A DNA stretch of 64,000 bases, taken from positions 994,154-1,058,153 of the forward strand of contig MU006227.1 in assembly GCA_010093685.1 (NCBI GenBank), read 5' to 3'. The DNA is from Ophiobolus disseminans (Eukaryota; Ascomycota; Dothideomycetes; Pleosporales; Phaeosphaeriaceae). A program made the translations under genes and the position numbers. The notes below the pieces were generated by a model. That model saw only the letters and a program-made list of their open reading frames with translations, was not told where the DNA came from and searched no databases. This document shows, one piece after another, positions 1 to 10,759 of this stretch. Each line of letters starts with the position of its first letter. Positions within the stretch are counted from its first letter, which is position 1.

Positions 1-866
1 CGAAATCTACTCCATCTCGTTTTTGGTTCGACTTCAACGACAGCCAGGACATAAAACTTCCCTGGGTCTTTTTTCGCTCGCTCAGGATGGTTGTCGCGGT
101 GGAGAGAGTGTTGTGCGACGTTGGTGTGCTTTATGCCGCGAGGAACGAGGCCAGGATCGATTTTCGTAGTATATATTTGCAAACTTCTACTCCGTGTATC
201 TTTAACGATATCTTCCCTCAACGTTTGCAAAGATGCGTACAAAAAAAGCAAACCCGACGGGATATGTGTTGCGTCGCGCCTGCTTAAATCAGCACGGTAA
301 GCTTGCATGTCTGGACGTTGATCTTCTGTCTAAATTAAAGAAGGGTCCTTTCTAGTCGAAAAGTGGCGTGTGCGTGTCCATACCTAGGTATGGTTGCATT
401 ACAGGTAGCGGCTCGGAACATTGCGTCATTGCAACAAGAGTGGAAGGAGGCGTCGAAGTACAAATGTCTCCTGCACTTCTCTTCCTCCATTCTCCTCACA
501 CACCTGCGAATACTTGCCACACTTCAAAGCATGGTTGGGGTCGACAATGTCTCTTGCTCCTGAAGTCTGGTTCAAAACCATTAAAAATGCTCCCAATCCG
601 CAACCATGTCCTGGACCGAGACGCTGTTTTGAGGGCCCATGAGAGGATTCTGATGCAGTTTGGAGCTATACACTTATGGAACTGGATGAACTTTTGATTC
701 TCGCTTTTGATGTTCTCATTTCCCCCGCTCGCGAACTCTACCACCTCCGATGCCTCTACACCAAGAATTGCAGCTCAAATTTCATGTTTAATTCACGGCC
801 TCAGCCTTCCGCCAATTTCTCCCTCCAAAGAACCGATTTGGCAAAGTTATTTTCCTCTCCAAAGCG
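1..866. other. gene-free stretch
   Basis: No convincing coding region is visible. The open frames here are short, overlap on both strands and show no signal peptide, domain or splice structure. The only structured item is one copy of the palindrome ACCTAGGT at 382-389, which recurs further downstream. Confidence 0.5.
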
Positions 867-1020
867 CTCGACCCAAAGCACTCGACCCAAAGCACTCGAC
901 CCAAAGCACTCNNNNNNNNNNNNNNNNNNNNNNNNNNNNNNNNNNNNNNNNNNNNNNNNNNNNNNNCTCGACCCAAAGCACTCGACCCAAAGCACTCGAC
1001 CCAAAGCACTCAACGAAAGC
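867..1020. repeat. 14-bp tandem repeat with an assembly gap
   Basis: A 14-bp unit, CTCGACCCAAAGCA, is repeated head to tail on both sides of a run of 55 N (912-966). About three perfect copies are seen before the gap and three after it, with a decayed half copy at 1009-1020. The gap lies inside the repeat, so true copy number is unknown and the N run is probably a placeholder for an unresolved longer array. Confidence 0.95.
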
Positions 1021-2160
1021 TCGTGCACAATTCGAATTTGAGCGAATCACGCATTTCCTTATGTTACTGACGCGCCAGAAACGACGAAGATGAAAGATTA
1101 ACCTTGCCAGTCGCCTTGTTCCTTCACTACTTCCTACCACATGGAATCCGACACTAAAGGAACGGGTCGCCATCCCAATGTTTGAACACTGGACCGAATC
1201 TTCAAATGAAGAGACCCCCAGCGATATAGACTGGACGCGCCAACAAGAATGACAGAGAGTTTCGATGGGCAGGATGCTGCGCTGTGGCGCAATAACACCC
1301 GTGTGACGAAAGAAAGCTATCAACCTTTTGATGTCTTTCTTACATACCTAGGTCCCTTTGCGCAGGCGTAATGCTTTTCCACTGACCCTAGAGTGTGTAC
1401 AGGTCTTAGAAAAGATTCTCCATTACCGTCGTATGTGCCTGACTTGCTCCGCGCTACCTAGGTGGGATCCGCAGCCGCCAAACACCTAGGTATAGTAGGC
1501 TTGCTATTCTTCCTCGTCTATCCATCATACACAATACGACCAGATCGGTATTGGCCGCAAAAGCTATACGAGAGAAGAGTATGTGCAAAACTCTAGCAAA
1601 TGGGATACATGGCGTTGATATGTGCTGCAAATCCGACATTATCGGGCAGAGAACTACACGAATATCAACATGCACCCTTTTATGTTCTCGGGAACTGAAC
1701 ACGGCAATCTCTACAAAGGAGATGTGCCATTCAGTCCTAGAAGTGCACCAAGATCTTCAAGATGTCTGCCTTGGTGTGTGCAGCTGCGTTCTGGAGAGCG
1801 GCGAGAGAATAGACTACGTTTTGTTCATGGATCTCCGGAAAGAGCAAAACAACATGAACATCTTGCGCTATCCGTCTTACATCCTTCATATCCCTTCGAA
1901 AAACTCAGGTTCGATGCAAAATGCACGAGATAAAAGTTCTAATCCTCCACCCCTTCTCCTGCACCAACAGCACAGAGTGGTCTGTACATCAAAGGCTTTG
2001 GCGAGCCTTCCGATGTCAGTTCTAAGAAACCTGCAACAATCCTAGTTATGACGTCCTCGAGACCGCCGCGCCTCGACCCAAGTTTGGAAACACCGCCCGA
2101 GGTGCCCTATGGGTGAAAGTTGAAATATAATGGCCCACCCCATATGCCTCTGCCTCGCTA
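1021..2160. other. gene-free stretch with repeated ACCTAGGT palindromes
   Basis: No gene can be supported. The octamer palindrome ACCTAGGT occurs at 1346-1353, 1456-1463 and 1484-1491, in addition to the copy at 382-389. Open frames are short and mutually overlapping. Confidence 0.45.
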
Positions 2161-2164
2161 TCGG

Positions 2165-4420
2165 CGTTAGTGTATATAACCAACCGCCTCTGCTAGCTCT
2201 TTGTTTCTTCGACCAACAGCTTCGTGTCTGGCACACTAAAAACGTTCGACATGTGGACGATGTCTGGTTTGTCGGCAGGATCTCCAAAATTACAAGTTCG
2301 CATTCCCATGTCTCGTCGCTCGCTGCGGCTCATTCAAAAGCAACATCAAAAGTCGAAATGTGTCGAATGCGTCCCTCAAGATGCCGATGACTGTCCAAGA
2401 CTAGGGAGTGTAAATAGCCTCGTTTCCCAGCTCTTCTTACCAACACATTCCACTCACATATGCATGGACTGAAACACGGTAACGACGGCGTCATGTCCAG
2501 TCTCTTGGGAAGAATTTCCAAACTATGATTTCACGAATTCATGTCTTGTTGCTTGCTTTCACTCGTTCACAAGCAACATCAAAATCCGAAATGCGATTTT
2601 CATGTGTGTTGAACATATAGCACGCCATGATTATGGCTGTTCCAGAGAGTTGCGCATATAAACTACCAGGACTACCAGCTCTTCTTTCTCTCCTACCCTC
2701 TCTACTCTTGCGACACTCTATTCGGACGCGTATGGACTAAAACATTCACTTGAAGATCGTATGTTCAGTTCCTCAAGCGCGAAATTCCAAAACCCGGCGA
2801 TGTTTGCGTTATGGTTCTCTGAGCGCCGCACCTCATGCTCACTATGAAGAAATGGACATCAAAATGCTCGATGGAAACGGTGGCTGCTCGAATGTGAAAC
2901 TCGAAAGTCATATGAGCTCGTCTCAGCATCCAAAACTTGCGAATATAAATAACCTCGTCCGTCGGCTCTTCTGTCTCTTTCACAACCCGCAGTGGAGATG
3001 CTGCATCTACAAAATTTGACATCATCAGTCGGCATGTCCGGTGTCTCGGGCCGGGATCGTCGAAAACACTGGAATTGGGCGCGTATGTTCTGCTGCTCGC
3101 CGCCCTTCGTTCCAAAACGACTAAACCCCATCTCGGGTACAGACTTGTCAATTTGATGCTTATGGCGCCGAGATCGAGCATCGGTTCGAGGGGTATATGA
3201 GTTTTCAGTCTTCGATTGCTTTTCTTTCCTCACACTCCACAACTTGATAGCGATACTCGAAAAATGTGGAACGACTTGCTATGAACGTCTCCCGAGTCCA
3301 AAATCTTAATTCAAGAAGCACATGTGCCGTCTCTGCCTCGCCCTGCGCTGAAGAAATCTAGGGCACCTCAGCGTGTGCGCTCCTAGGAATTCTCAAAAGA
3401 AAACCTACATCAACCTATGGCAAAGCTGAGTCCAACGTCCTGATGGCTCCGGGGCTGAGTGACAGGAGTATAAATTCCTCCATCACTGAGTCTTCTTTCT
3501 TTCTAATACATTCCACAGCTTTGGCGGTGGTACCGAAGTCAATTAGGCAGCGGTCCATGACCCTTTCTGCCGAATATTGAAACGCAGATCACACATGAAG
3601 TCGGTGTCTCGTCAAACGTCCAGAAGCCGATAACAGCATCCCATGCTGTCGTCCGCCTCTCGCGGAAGACCACAAAGACGAGAGTGCTTTGTGCGATGTT
3701 GACAAACGCAACCGAGACCGAACCATGGCGCTGAAGAGGTGTCAGTTCAGTATGAATGTTCGCTCCTGGTGGCTCTTGTTTTCCTTCAAAAGATCAACAT
3801 TGCAAATGCATGCTGTCCCATGCCGCTCGCGGAAGACTACAAAACCAGCCAGGAGTTCGTGCGATGTTCAAAGACGTCGTCGAATACGCCCATGGTGCAA
3901 AGGAAGTGGCCGATGGGCATAAATACTCATTCCAGGCAGCTCTTGCTGTTCTTCATACATCATACAATGCTGCAATATTACCAAAGTCGCCAAATAACGA
4001 GGGTATGTCTTGCTTTCGAATGGACCAAAGACGACATTACTCTCAAACATGGTGTTGGAAAGGCCTTTGGGCATATTTGAAGCGGGTCTTTTTGAAGAAC
4101 ATGGAAAAGTGGACTTGAATGTCTTTTGCTAGAAGATATAGAGTCGATAATCTATGTTCGGACTCGTCTGGTCCAGGGCTTAATCGACGCAGCTCAAAAG
4201 ACACAATTCGAGAGCTGCATGGAAGAGAAGGCGTTCTCTGGACCTGCAAGCGAAGCATCGCATCCATGTTACCGGGCCAAGGATTGTTGTATAAAAGCAC
4301 CCCCACTTCTGACTCTTCTCTCTTCTCCTCTCATACACTCCTCAGCTTCGGTACTTGTACAAAAAGCGCTTCCGAGAGCCGCGATGATTGTCTTTCGAAA
4401 ATAGACAAGAGAGAACATTT
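2165..4420 (+). repeat. array A: diverged tandem promoter-like modules
   Basis: At least eight modules follow one another on the plus strand. Each has a TATA-like element followed about 20-30 bp later by a CT-rich tract near CTCTTCT. TATA elements lie near 2173, 2411 (weak), 2655, 2944, 3194, 3469, 3919 and 4290, and a very degenerate one near 3747. Spacing is mostly 240-290 bp. Bodies are also related: GGAAGAATTTCCAAAC (about 2508) matches GGCAGGATCTCCAAAA (about 2275), and AAGCAACATCAAAA recurs near 2337 and 2570. A second related pair, sharing CTCGCGGAAGAC, lies near 3660 and 3827. Short frames are not conserved between modules, so a protein product is not supported. It could be an array of small non-coding transcription units or decayed gene copies. 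Confidence 0.55.
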
Positions 4421-4731
4421 ATGTGTGCTCGACTCTCCGCGCGAAACAAATTGCTCTGTAAACTATTCGCAAAGACACAACCTTACTGGAAACCACATAG
4501 GGGGCTGTGCGTGAAGTTCGAGAATGAACATGTATGTGTGTGCAATATATGAAATGCGACAGCCGATGGAGAATGGCTCGAAAAGTAGAGTCGTTGATAT
4601 GGATGGAGATTACTGACTGGGATTGGGTACAAAGGCGAACGATGAGGTCGGAAACGACGACGTCTGATCTAATTCGACATGGCGGGATGTGAAGTTTCTG
4701 TTGTCGTGAACATCTTTTTCATTTGGTGGCA
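4421..4731. other. intergenic, nothing recognised
   Basis: Short interval between array A and the 3' end of the complex I assembly gene. No gene, RNA or repeat was recognised. Confidence 0.4.
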
Positions 4732-5932
4732 TTATATCTTCCGCCGACTATACGCCCAGTACGCTTTCATGGGTAGCTTCCAGTCGACCGTCCGTAGATT
4801 TGCATCGAAGATGTCGAAGTCTGCTTTCTCCAGCCTATCCAACCACGACTGGGTCGCTATGCTAGGCATGAAAACGCCGAACGCTTGATCCACTTCCGCC
4901 AGTTTCTCTGCCTGCCCTGCACTCAACTGCTGCGGGCTGTATTGATGTTCCTCCTCGTTCTGGTGCTCGAAGTCGTGGCCGAGCGTGCCTTCGGACCGCA
5001 ATTTCGACAGCATTTCTCGTGCGGTGATGAGGTGGTCGTTCGCGCGTGTTGCGACTGTGAAGATGGCGTCGCTCAAGCCGGGAGCGGAGGCGCCTTGTCG
5101 GAAGACGTCTTCTTCGCGGAGGTTTGCTTCGGCCATGACGTCTAGCGGGAGAAGCACGGCGCCTTGTGTGGGCCCTGACTGTCCGGTCATGGAGTTGCTC
5201 GTGCCAAATGGTTGCTGTGGCGGGAATGCGATCAGCGGTATGCCTCTCAGCACCGCAGCAATGCCCATTGCCTTTCCAATGTGTGATGCAATGTGGTCCG
5301 TCGTGAGCGAAGCCTGTGGTAAGGCTGAAAGCGTGAGGTACAACATGGTCGAGTATGTATTCTCCGCATAGCTTTCCAACGCGGTCAGTGTGGGGTAGGG
5401 TGGATTGCTCAAGTATTGCTCCCTCGTGTTGATGATGCGGTGGAACCAGTTCTTGCTCATACGTGACTTCCCTCCAGATCGCTCATGCAGGTCTTCCGCT
5501 GCTCTCGCCAGAAGTATGGCTACGGGCTCTTTTGGAGGCGTGCCTACTAGTGCCTTTGTGACTGTGTCCCGCCAAAACTGCATGCGCATCATGCCAATGG
5601 TGGGTGTGCTTGTCGTGTCGGCCACGCGGGCGACGTCGACGTTGAAGGCGCGGATGGCGAGGTACGCATCGCGAGACGGCTGGGGTATGAAGGTCTGAAG
5701 GACATGTGAAGGTGCATCGTTGGTTCTTTATTAGGTTAGTCGGAGACGTGTGTAGAGTGGGATGCTCATACTTGACAAGATTTGCGCAGTATGCTCTCGC
5801 ACGGTTCACCTCAGCTTCCGAGGGTGTCGCTGCATCTTGGAGGCATCGTGAGGGGTGGAATTGCCTCGTCTGCAACCTCGCGCGAGCTTGTAGACGCCGC
5901 GTGAAGGTTGTGGAAGATATGGTGAGGCGCAT
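4732..5932 (-). CDS. NDUFAF6: mitochondrial complex I assembly factor, NDUFAF6-like (squalene/phytoene synthase fold)
   Basis: Two exons on the minus strand, 5772-5932 and 4732-5725, with a 46-nt intron (GTATGA...CTAAC...AAG) give 384 residues. The N-terminus (MRLTISSTTFTRRLQARARL) is basic and Ser/Thr/Arg-rich like a mitochondrial presequence. The body has family-typical segments: RDAYLAIRAFNVDVARVAD, then GMMRMQFWRDTV, and a run of helices to the end. These are hallmarks of the non-catalytic phytoene-synthase-like proteins that help assemble NADH dehydrogenase in the mitochondrial matrix. Splicing through AAA at the junction gives LVKTNDAPS...LQTFIP, which fits the family better than a downstream acceptor. 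It is divergently arranged with RAD5 across 281 bp. The fold assignment is firm; the precise assembly role is inferred from the family. Confidence 0.9.
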
Positions 5933-6213
5933 TGAGAGTTTGAAGTAAAATATCTAGTGCAAGGAACAGACAGCCATCGCAAGGTCAAGAACTTGTAGTA
6001 CAAAGAGGCGAAGATGGTGCCTGAAGAACTATGGTACAATAATTGAGATGTCAAAATATAGGGCTGAACAGCGGATGGCGACTGGCGGGTGGATGACGCT
6101 GTCATGCCGATCCCGTGAAAGCGCGTTCTGGCGCCTGTCCGTCCCGACGCGTCGCAACCAACAAATGTATGCCCCTACGGAAATACCCACAACACCACCA
6201 CCACCACCACATC
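5933..6213. promoter_or_regulatory. shared upstream interval of NDUFAF6-like gene and RAD5
   Basis: A 281-bp interval separates the two divergent start codons. It must contain both 5' leaders and promoters. No clear TATA box or operator was recognised; a CAC-rich run lies at 6191-6211 just before the RAD5 start. Confidence 0.4.
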
Positions 6214-9200
6214 ATGGAGTCACCTCACCCAGATGAAAGGCCGTCCAAAAAGCGTCGCTTCTTCACTGAAGATTCATCACCGGCCCAAGTACGAACGAAA
6301 CGTCCTACATCGCGCCCGCCAACCCCGCCACCAGCAATCAAAAGCCATGAACCAGTGCAAACCGAGGCCAATGGGAACGAAGATGCGGGAGATATGGACG
6401 GTTTCGATGTGGGAATGCTCCAAGCTGTTGTTGGAGAACTTTGTGTGTCTACACTACAGAAGCTGAAGGACGCGAGCAGAAACAACGTTGAGAGAGGTTT
6501 GAACAGACATGGGATGGAAAGTTTGCCCATGCTAACCATGGACAGCAATTAACATATATCTCGATGGCTCGTGGAAATCCACACCAGCCCAAACACCTGC
6601 TGCCTTCTTTCAGCCCCGCCTCCAGACTCAGTCAACAATCACAAACAACCTCAAGCGCACCGATTCCGAGGTCTCCAACTCGTCTACACCAGCCTCAGGC
6701 ACCTCTACGCCCACGGTACTGCGCGAGATGCCATCCCAACGCTATATCGGTGCCTTCGGGGTTACTGCTTGGTCGACTAAGAGCGGGACGGGCTTGCTCA
6801 GGCACAACGAGAAGATTGGCATTGCCCGCGTGAAGAAGCAGCCGAAGCTGAACAAGGCAAAAAAGGTCGTCCAGATCAAGAATGCGGACATCCTGGTCAG
6901 GTTCACCAACGAGAAGGGTGAAGAGGTGGGAAGGCTAGACAACGATTCTGCGGCCTGGATCGCGCCCCTGATCGACCAGAAGGTGTGCTCGTTCGAAGGC
7001 ACCGTAGTATACACACCGGATAGGTTAAAGACCGGCGAGATTGTCTACCTTCAACTCCGTGGCTATTTGCTACGCAGCGCATTCGACAAGCGGAAGTTCA
7101 CGAAACCAGCCGACAACCGCGAGGTCAGCATCTTCGAAGAGAAGGAAACATCCGACGAGCGCGACCTCCGCTTGCGGCAGATTGGCATGGTCAAGCTGTT
7201 CGAGCAGATCAACCTCAATCCTACACGCGAGAACGAGACAACCGAGAAGCACAAGCGACAAGGGCTGTTGCGGGCGGCAGAGAGTGGTGAGAAAAAGGAC
7301 AAGAAGCCAAAGGTCGAGAACGGGACGCCTGCCGACCCTCGCTCTTCACCCCCGTCTGAAGATGCCGAAGAAGGCGAGGAGCTGGAGCAAGATCAGCTTG
7401 ATTCGCTCTACAAGAAAGCGCAATCCTTCGACTTCAACACCCCAACACTGGAGCCGGCAGACACCTTCCGGATGGACTTGCGAAAGTACCAGAAACAGGC
7501 GTTATTTTGGATGGTTGGCAAGGAGAAGGATGAGTCGCTGGTGGGCAAAGAGATGTCCATGCATCCGCTATGGGAAGAGTACCAATGGCCGACACAGGAC
7601 GCAGACAACCAGCCACTGCCCTCCATCGAGGACCAGACTATGTTCTACGTCAATCCCTACTCTGGTGAGCTGACGCTCGAGTTTCCAACACAAGATCAGA
7701 ATTGTCTCGGAGGTGTACTGGCCGATGAGATGGGTCTCGGAAAGACTATCGAGATGCTCAGCTTGATTCACACCCACCGAACAGAACTTCCCCAAGAAGG
7801 CACTTCAGCCACCGCAAGGCCCCTGCCACGACTTCAGAAGAGCAGTGCTGCCGTCGAGCCTGCCCCATATACCACACTTGTTATAGCGCCAATGTCGCTG
7901 CTCGCACAATGGCAAAGCGAGGCAGAAAAGGCTTCGAAGGAAGGAACATTGAAAGTCATGATGTACTATGGCTCCGAGAAGGCTGTCAATCTTCAGAAGC
8001 TGTGCTGCGCCTCAAACGCAGCCAATGCACCAAACGTCATCATCACAAGCTACGGCACTGTTCTTTCAGAGTTCAATCAGGTCGCAGCACAGGACGGTAA
8101 TAGAGGCTCGCATGGCGGCATCTTCTCGCTCGACTACTTCCGTATCATTCTCGATGAAGCGCACTCCATCAAGAACCGACAATCGAAGACCGCAAAGGCT
8201 TGCTACGAGCTGTGTGCAAAGCATCGTTGGGTGCTCACAGGTACACCCATCGTCAATCGTCTTGAGGATCTGTTCAGCTTAGTGCGGTTCTTAAAGGTTG
8301 AGCCATGGAGCAACTTCTCTTTCTGGAAGACCTTCATCACAGTGCCATTCGAGTCTGGCGATTTCATCCGAGCGCTCGATGTTGTTCAGACGGTGCTCGA
8401 GCCGCTTGTGCTTCGGCGAACCAAAGACATGAAGACGCCAGACGGAAACGCTCTTGTGCCATTACCGCTGCGTACTATCGATGTCGAGAAGATCATTCTG
8501 TCACAGGACGAGCGAGACGTGTATGATCATATCTTCCTCCGGGCGAAGAGCGTATTCAACGCCAATGCAGAAGCTGGAACGCTGCTCAAGTCATACACCA
8601 CCATATTCGCTCAGATTCTACGTCTTCGGCAGTCATGCTGCCATCCTGTACTTACTCGCCACGCCAATATAGTGGCAGACGAGGAAGATGCATCACTAGC
8701 ATCCGATCTCGCCAATGGTTTAGCAGACGACATGGATCTTGCCAGTCTCATCGAACGATTTACTGCTCAAGGTGGCGATGAAGATGTGAACAAATTCGGC
8801 GCTCATGTACTGAAGCAAATCCAGGACGAAGCTGACTCTGAGTGCCCAATTTGCTCGGAAGAGCCCATGATCGACCAAGCGGTCACCGGGTGCTGGCACT
8901 CGGCGTGCAAAGAGTGTCTCCTCACCTACATCAATCACCAACGCGACAAGAACGAAGTTCCCCGCTGCTTCAACTGCCGCGAACCCATTAACGCCCGCGA
9001 CGTCTTCGAAGTCGTCCGTCACGAGTATGTCGACGAGGAGACCAATCATGCCTTCAAGCCAGAGGGAAACGCACCACCATCCAGTCAAACCCCACGTATT
9101 AGTCTCCGCCGCATCGGTCTGACCGGTTCCGCAAAGACGCAAGCACTCCTTACTCACCTCAAGAACATCCGTCGGGAACACAAAGCCGCTAAGTCAGTTG

Positions 9201-9696
9201 TGTTCTCACAATTCACATCCTTCCTCGACCTCATCGAACCCGCGCTTATACGTGATCATATTCCCTTCCTACGCTTCGACGGAACACTGTCACAGAAGCA
9301 ACGCGCAAACATCCTCACCGAGTTCACATCAAGTCCGAAACCTTACATCCTGCTACTAAGTCTACGAGCCGGTGGTGTCGGTCTCAATCTCACGTGTGCG
9401 CAAAACGTGTTCATGATGGATCCCTGGTGGAGTTTCGCAGTCGAAGCGCAAGCCATCGATCGTGTGCACCGCATGGGACAAGAGAAGGAAGTCAAGGTCG
9501 TGCGGTTTGTGGTTGAAGGCAGTATCGAAGAGAAGATGTTGAGAATTCAGGAGAGGAAGAAGTTCATGTAAGTCGCAGTCGACATGAGCTGTTTAGTCAG
9601 TACTAACACGGAGAAAGTGCGTCGTCGCTTGGCATGATGTCCGACGAAGAGAAGCGCGTGCAGCGCATCGAAGATATTAAGGAGTTGTTGAGCTAG
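6214..9696 (+). CDS. RAD5: DNA repair helicase/ubiquitin ligase RAD5
   Basis: Three exons (6214-6496, 6546-9567, 9618-9696; introns of 49 and 50 nt) encode 1127 residues. Rad5 is a SNF2-family translocase and RING E3 that polyubiquitinates PCNA and remodels stalled forks in error-free damage tolerance in the nucleus. The N-terminus carries a basic KKRRFF segment. A HIRAN-like region follows at about 170-280 (YIGAFGVTAWST). Walker A DEMGLGKT is at 488-495 and the Walker B DEAH at 631-634. A C3HC4 RING (CPICSEEP...CFNCREPI) at about 861-908 is inserted between the helicase lobes, and the second lobe ends with DRVHRMGQ. Splicing at 6496/6546 gives NVERAINIYLDGSW, and the last exon gives the conserved tail. 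The first in-frame ATG of sensible context (6214) was chosen over 6115. Confidence 0.96.
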
Positions 9697-9926
9697 GTGT
9701 GCGGATAAGTTGATATTCGCTCCATCGTTTCGTGTACAAGGATTTTTGCATAGCATGTTTCGCGCGGTATGTTTGGGTAAGCATATCTCGGCGCATTACA
9801 ATACTATACGATACGCTATGGCGTCACGTACGTCCACATACTCGCAATTCCATAGCATTGTGTGCTCTCCTATCAACTATTATGAAACCCACTCATTTCC
9901 CACTCATTCCACAGAAGCATTAAAAG
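9697..9926. other. RAD5 3' flank
   Basis: Short intergenic interval between RAD5 and the first tRNA-like gene. No feature was recognised. Confidence 0.35.
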
Positions 9927-10046
9927 GGGCATGTGGTCTAACGGTAAGGCGCCTGGGGCCACAGATCGGCTTCGGCCGCAGTAGCATCTGTCAACCATTA
10001 CGGCCGGCATTGAGGAGAGATACGGGTTCGAGTCTCGCCATGTCCA
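9927..10046 (+). tRNA. tRNA-like gene T1 with about 47-nt insert, isotype unassigned
   Basis: The 5' end GGGCATG pairs with CATGTCC at the 3' end as a 7-bp acceptor stem, followed by A as discriminator. The A box TGGTCTAACGG matches the Pol III consensus, D stem GTCT/AGGC closes, and the T arm reads ACGGGTTCGAGTCTCGC. A CCT/AGG anticodon-like stem encloses a long insert that contains the stable hairpin CGGCTTCGGCCG. At 120 nt it is too long for an uninterrupted tRNA, so the insert is either an intron or makes it a tRNA-like RNA. A T-run terminator follows at 10054-10058. Acceptor pair G3:U70 is present. No convincing anticodon can be read. Confidence 0.7.
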
Positions 10047-10053
10047 AGGTTTC

Positions 10054-10058
10054 TTTTT
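10054..10058 (+). terminator. Pol III terminator of T1
   Basis: TTTTT run (within TTTCTTTTT) eight bases past the discriminator base of T1. Confidence 0.7.
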
Positions 10059-10190
10059 GCTTGAAATACCAAACGAGTGAATGACGACAGGTTCTTTTCG
10101 TCAGTTGCGATTACTGCATTCACTTTACCTTGTCTATTTGCTGGCGCATATGTAACTTATAGTTCTACGGAGTTGCATTGAATATATCAA

Positions 10191-10324
10191 GGGCATTTGG
10201 TCTAACGGTAAGGTACCTGGCTACTCGAGTAGTATAGCTCCCATCACAGGGAGCTCGGGAAGAAGACAGCGAAAGCGAGCTCTCGTTCCCTCAGGAAATG
10301 CGGGTTCGAGTCTCGCTGTGTCCA
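10191..10324 (+). tRNA. tRNA-like gene T2 with about 61-nt insert, isotype unassigned
   Basis: Same architecture as T1. The 5' end GGGCATT pairs with TGTGTCC, with one G:U and one mismatch (T7/T66), so this copy is slightly decayed. The A box is TGGTCTAACGG and the B box GGTTCGAGTCT. The anticodon-like stem CCTGG/TCAGG closes with five pairs. The insert carries a strong hairpin AGCTCCC...GGGAGCT and an outer GGGAA...TTCCC helix. If the intron sat at the usual place the anticodon would read ACT, which does not fit the short variable loop of a serine tRNA, so no isotype is given. Confidence 0.65.
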
Positions 10325-10326
10325 TC

Positions 10327-10331
10327 TTTTT
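10327..10331 (+). terminator. Pol III terminator of T2
   Basis: TTTTT run three bases past the T2 discriminator base. Confidence 0.7.
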
Positions 10332-10557
10332 GCTAAATGTGTGCGCTGTAGGCCCGGGTCGATCATGGAAAAGGGGGTGAATGAAAGAAAGCACGAGAGT
10401 AAGCAAGTGAGTCAATTTCCGCAACTGAATACGTAAGTCACCCATCGGAGAACTGCGGCCATCATTGCCGCGGCACGACTACCCCTTTCTTCTCCGCGCG
10501 CGTACCAATATCTGGATGTAGCTATGTATTTCATACCTGCAACAGATTGCAATTACA

Positions 10558-10720
10558 GGGCACGTGGTCTAACGGTAAGGCGCCGGCGACAGTAGCGGAC
10601 CAAGCTTATGCTACATATGCAGTAACGTGACATGATAAATGCCCTTGCGGACAGTTGATCATCCGGGAAGTTTGACGCCGACTTCTTTCGGAGATGCGGG
10701 TTCGAGTTTCGCCGTGTCCA
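10558..10720 (+). tRNA. tRNA-like gene T3 with about 90-nt insert, isotype unassigned
   Basis: The 5' end GGGCACG pairs perfectly (with G3:U70) with CGTGTCC. Relative to T1, pair 6:67 changes from T:A to C:G, a compensatory change that argues for a real RNA helix. The A box TGGTCTAACGG is identical to the other copies; the B box is GGTTCGAGTTT. The anticodon-like stem CCG/CGG encloses the longest insert of the family. No isotype can be assigned. Confidence 0.7.
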
Positions 10721-10722
10721 TA

Positions 10723-10727
10723 TTTTT
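10723..10727 (+). terminator. Pol III terminator of T3
   Basis: TTTTT run three bases past the T3 discriminator base. Confidence 0.7.
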
Positions 10728-10759
10728 GCTGAAGTATTGCGCTGCAAGTACCATACCAC

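Noticed and set aside
867..1020. CRISPR-like array
   Set aside because: The repeats are contiguous without spacers and the genome is eukaryotic.
2130..3240. Small proteins encoded by array A modules (for example the frame containing VGRISKI)
   Set aside because: The frame is interrupted or shifted in neighbouring modules although the nucleotides align, so a conserved peptide is not supported.
9927..10720. Reading the tRNA-like loci as tRNA-derived SINEs
   Set aside because: Each copy has both acceptor-stem halves and its own T-run directly after the acceptor, with no poly(A) or repeat tail and no target-site duplication visible.
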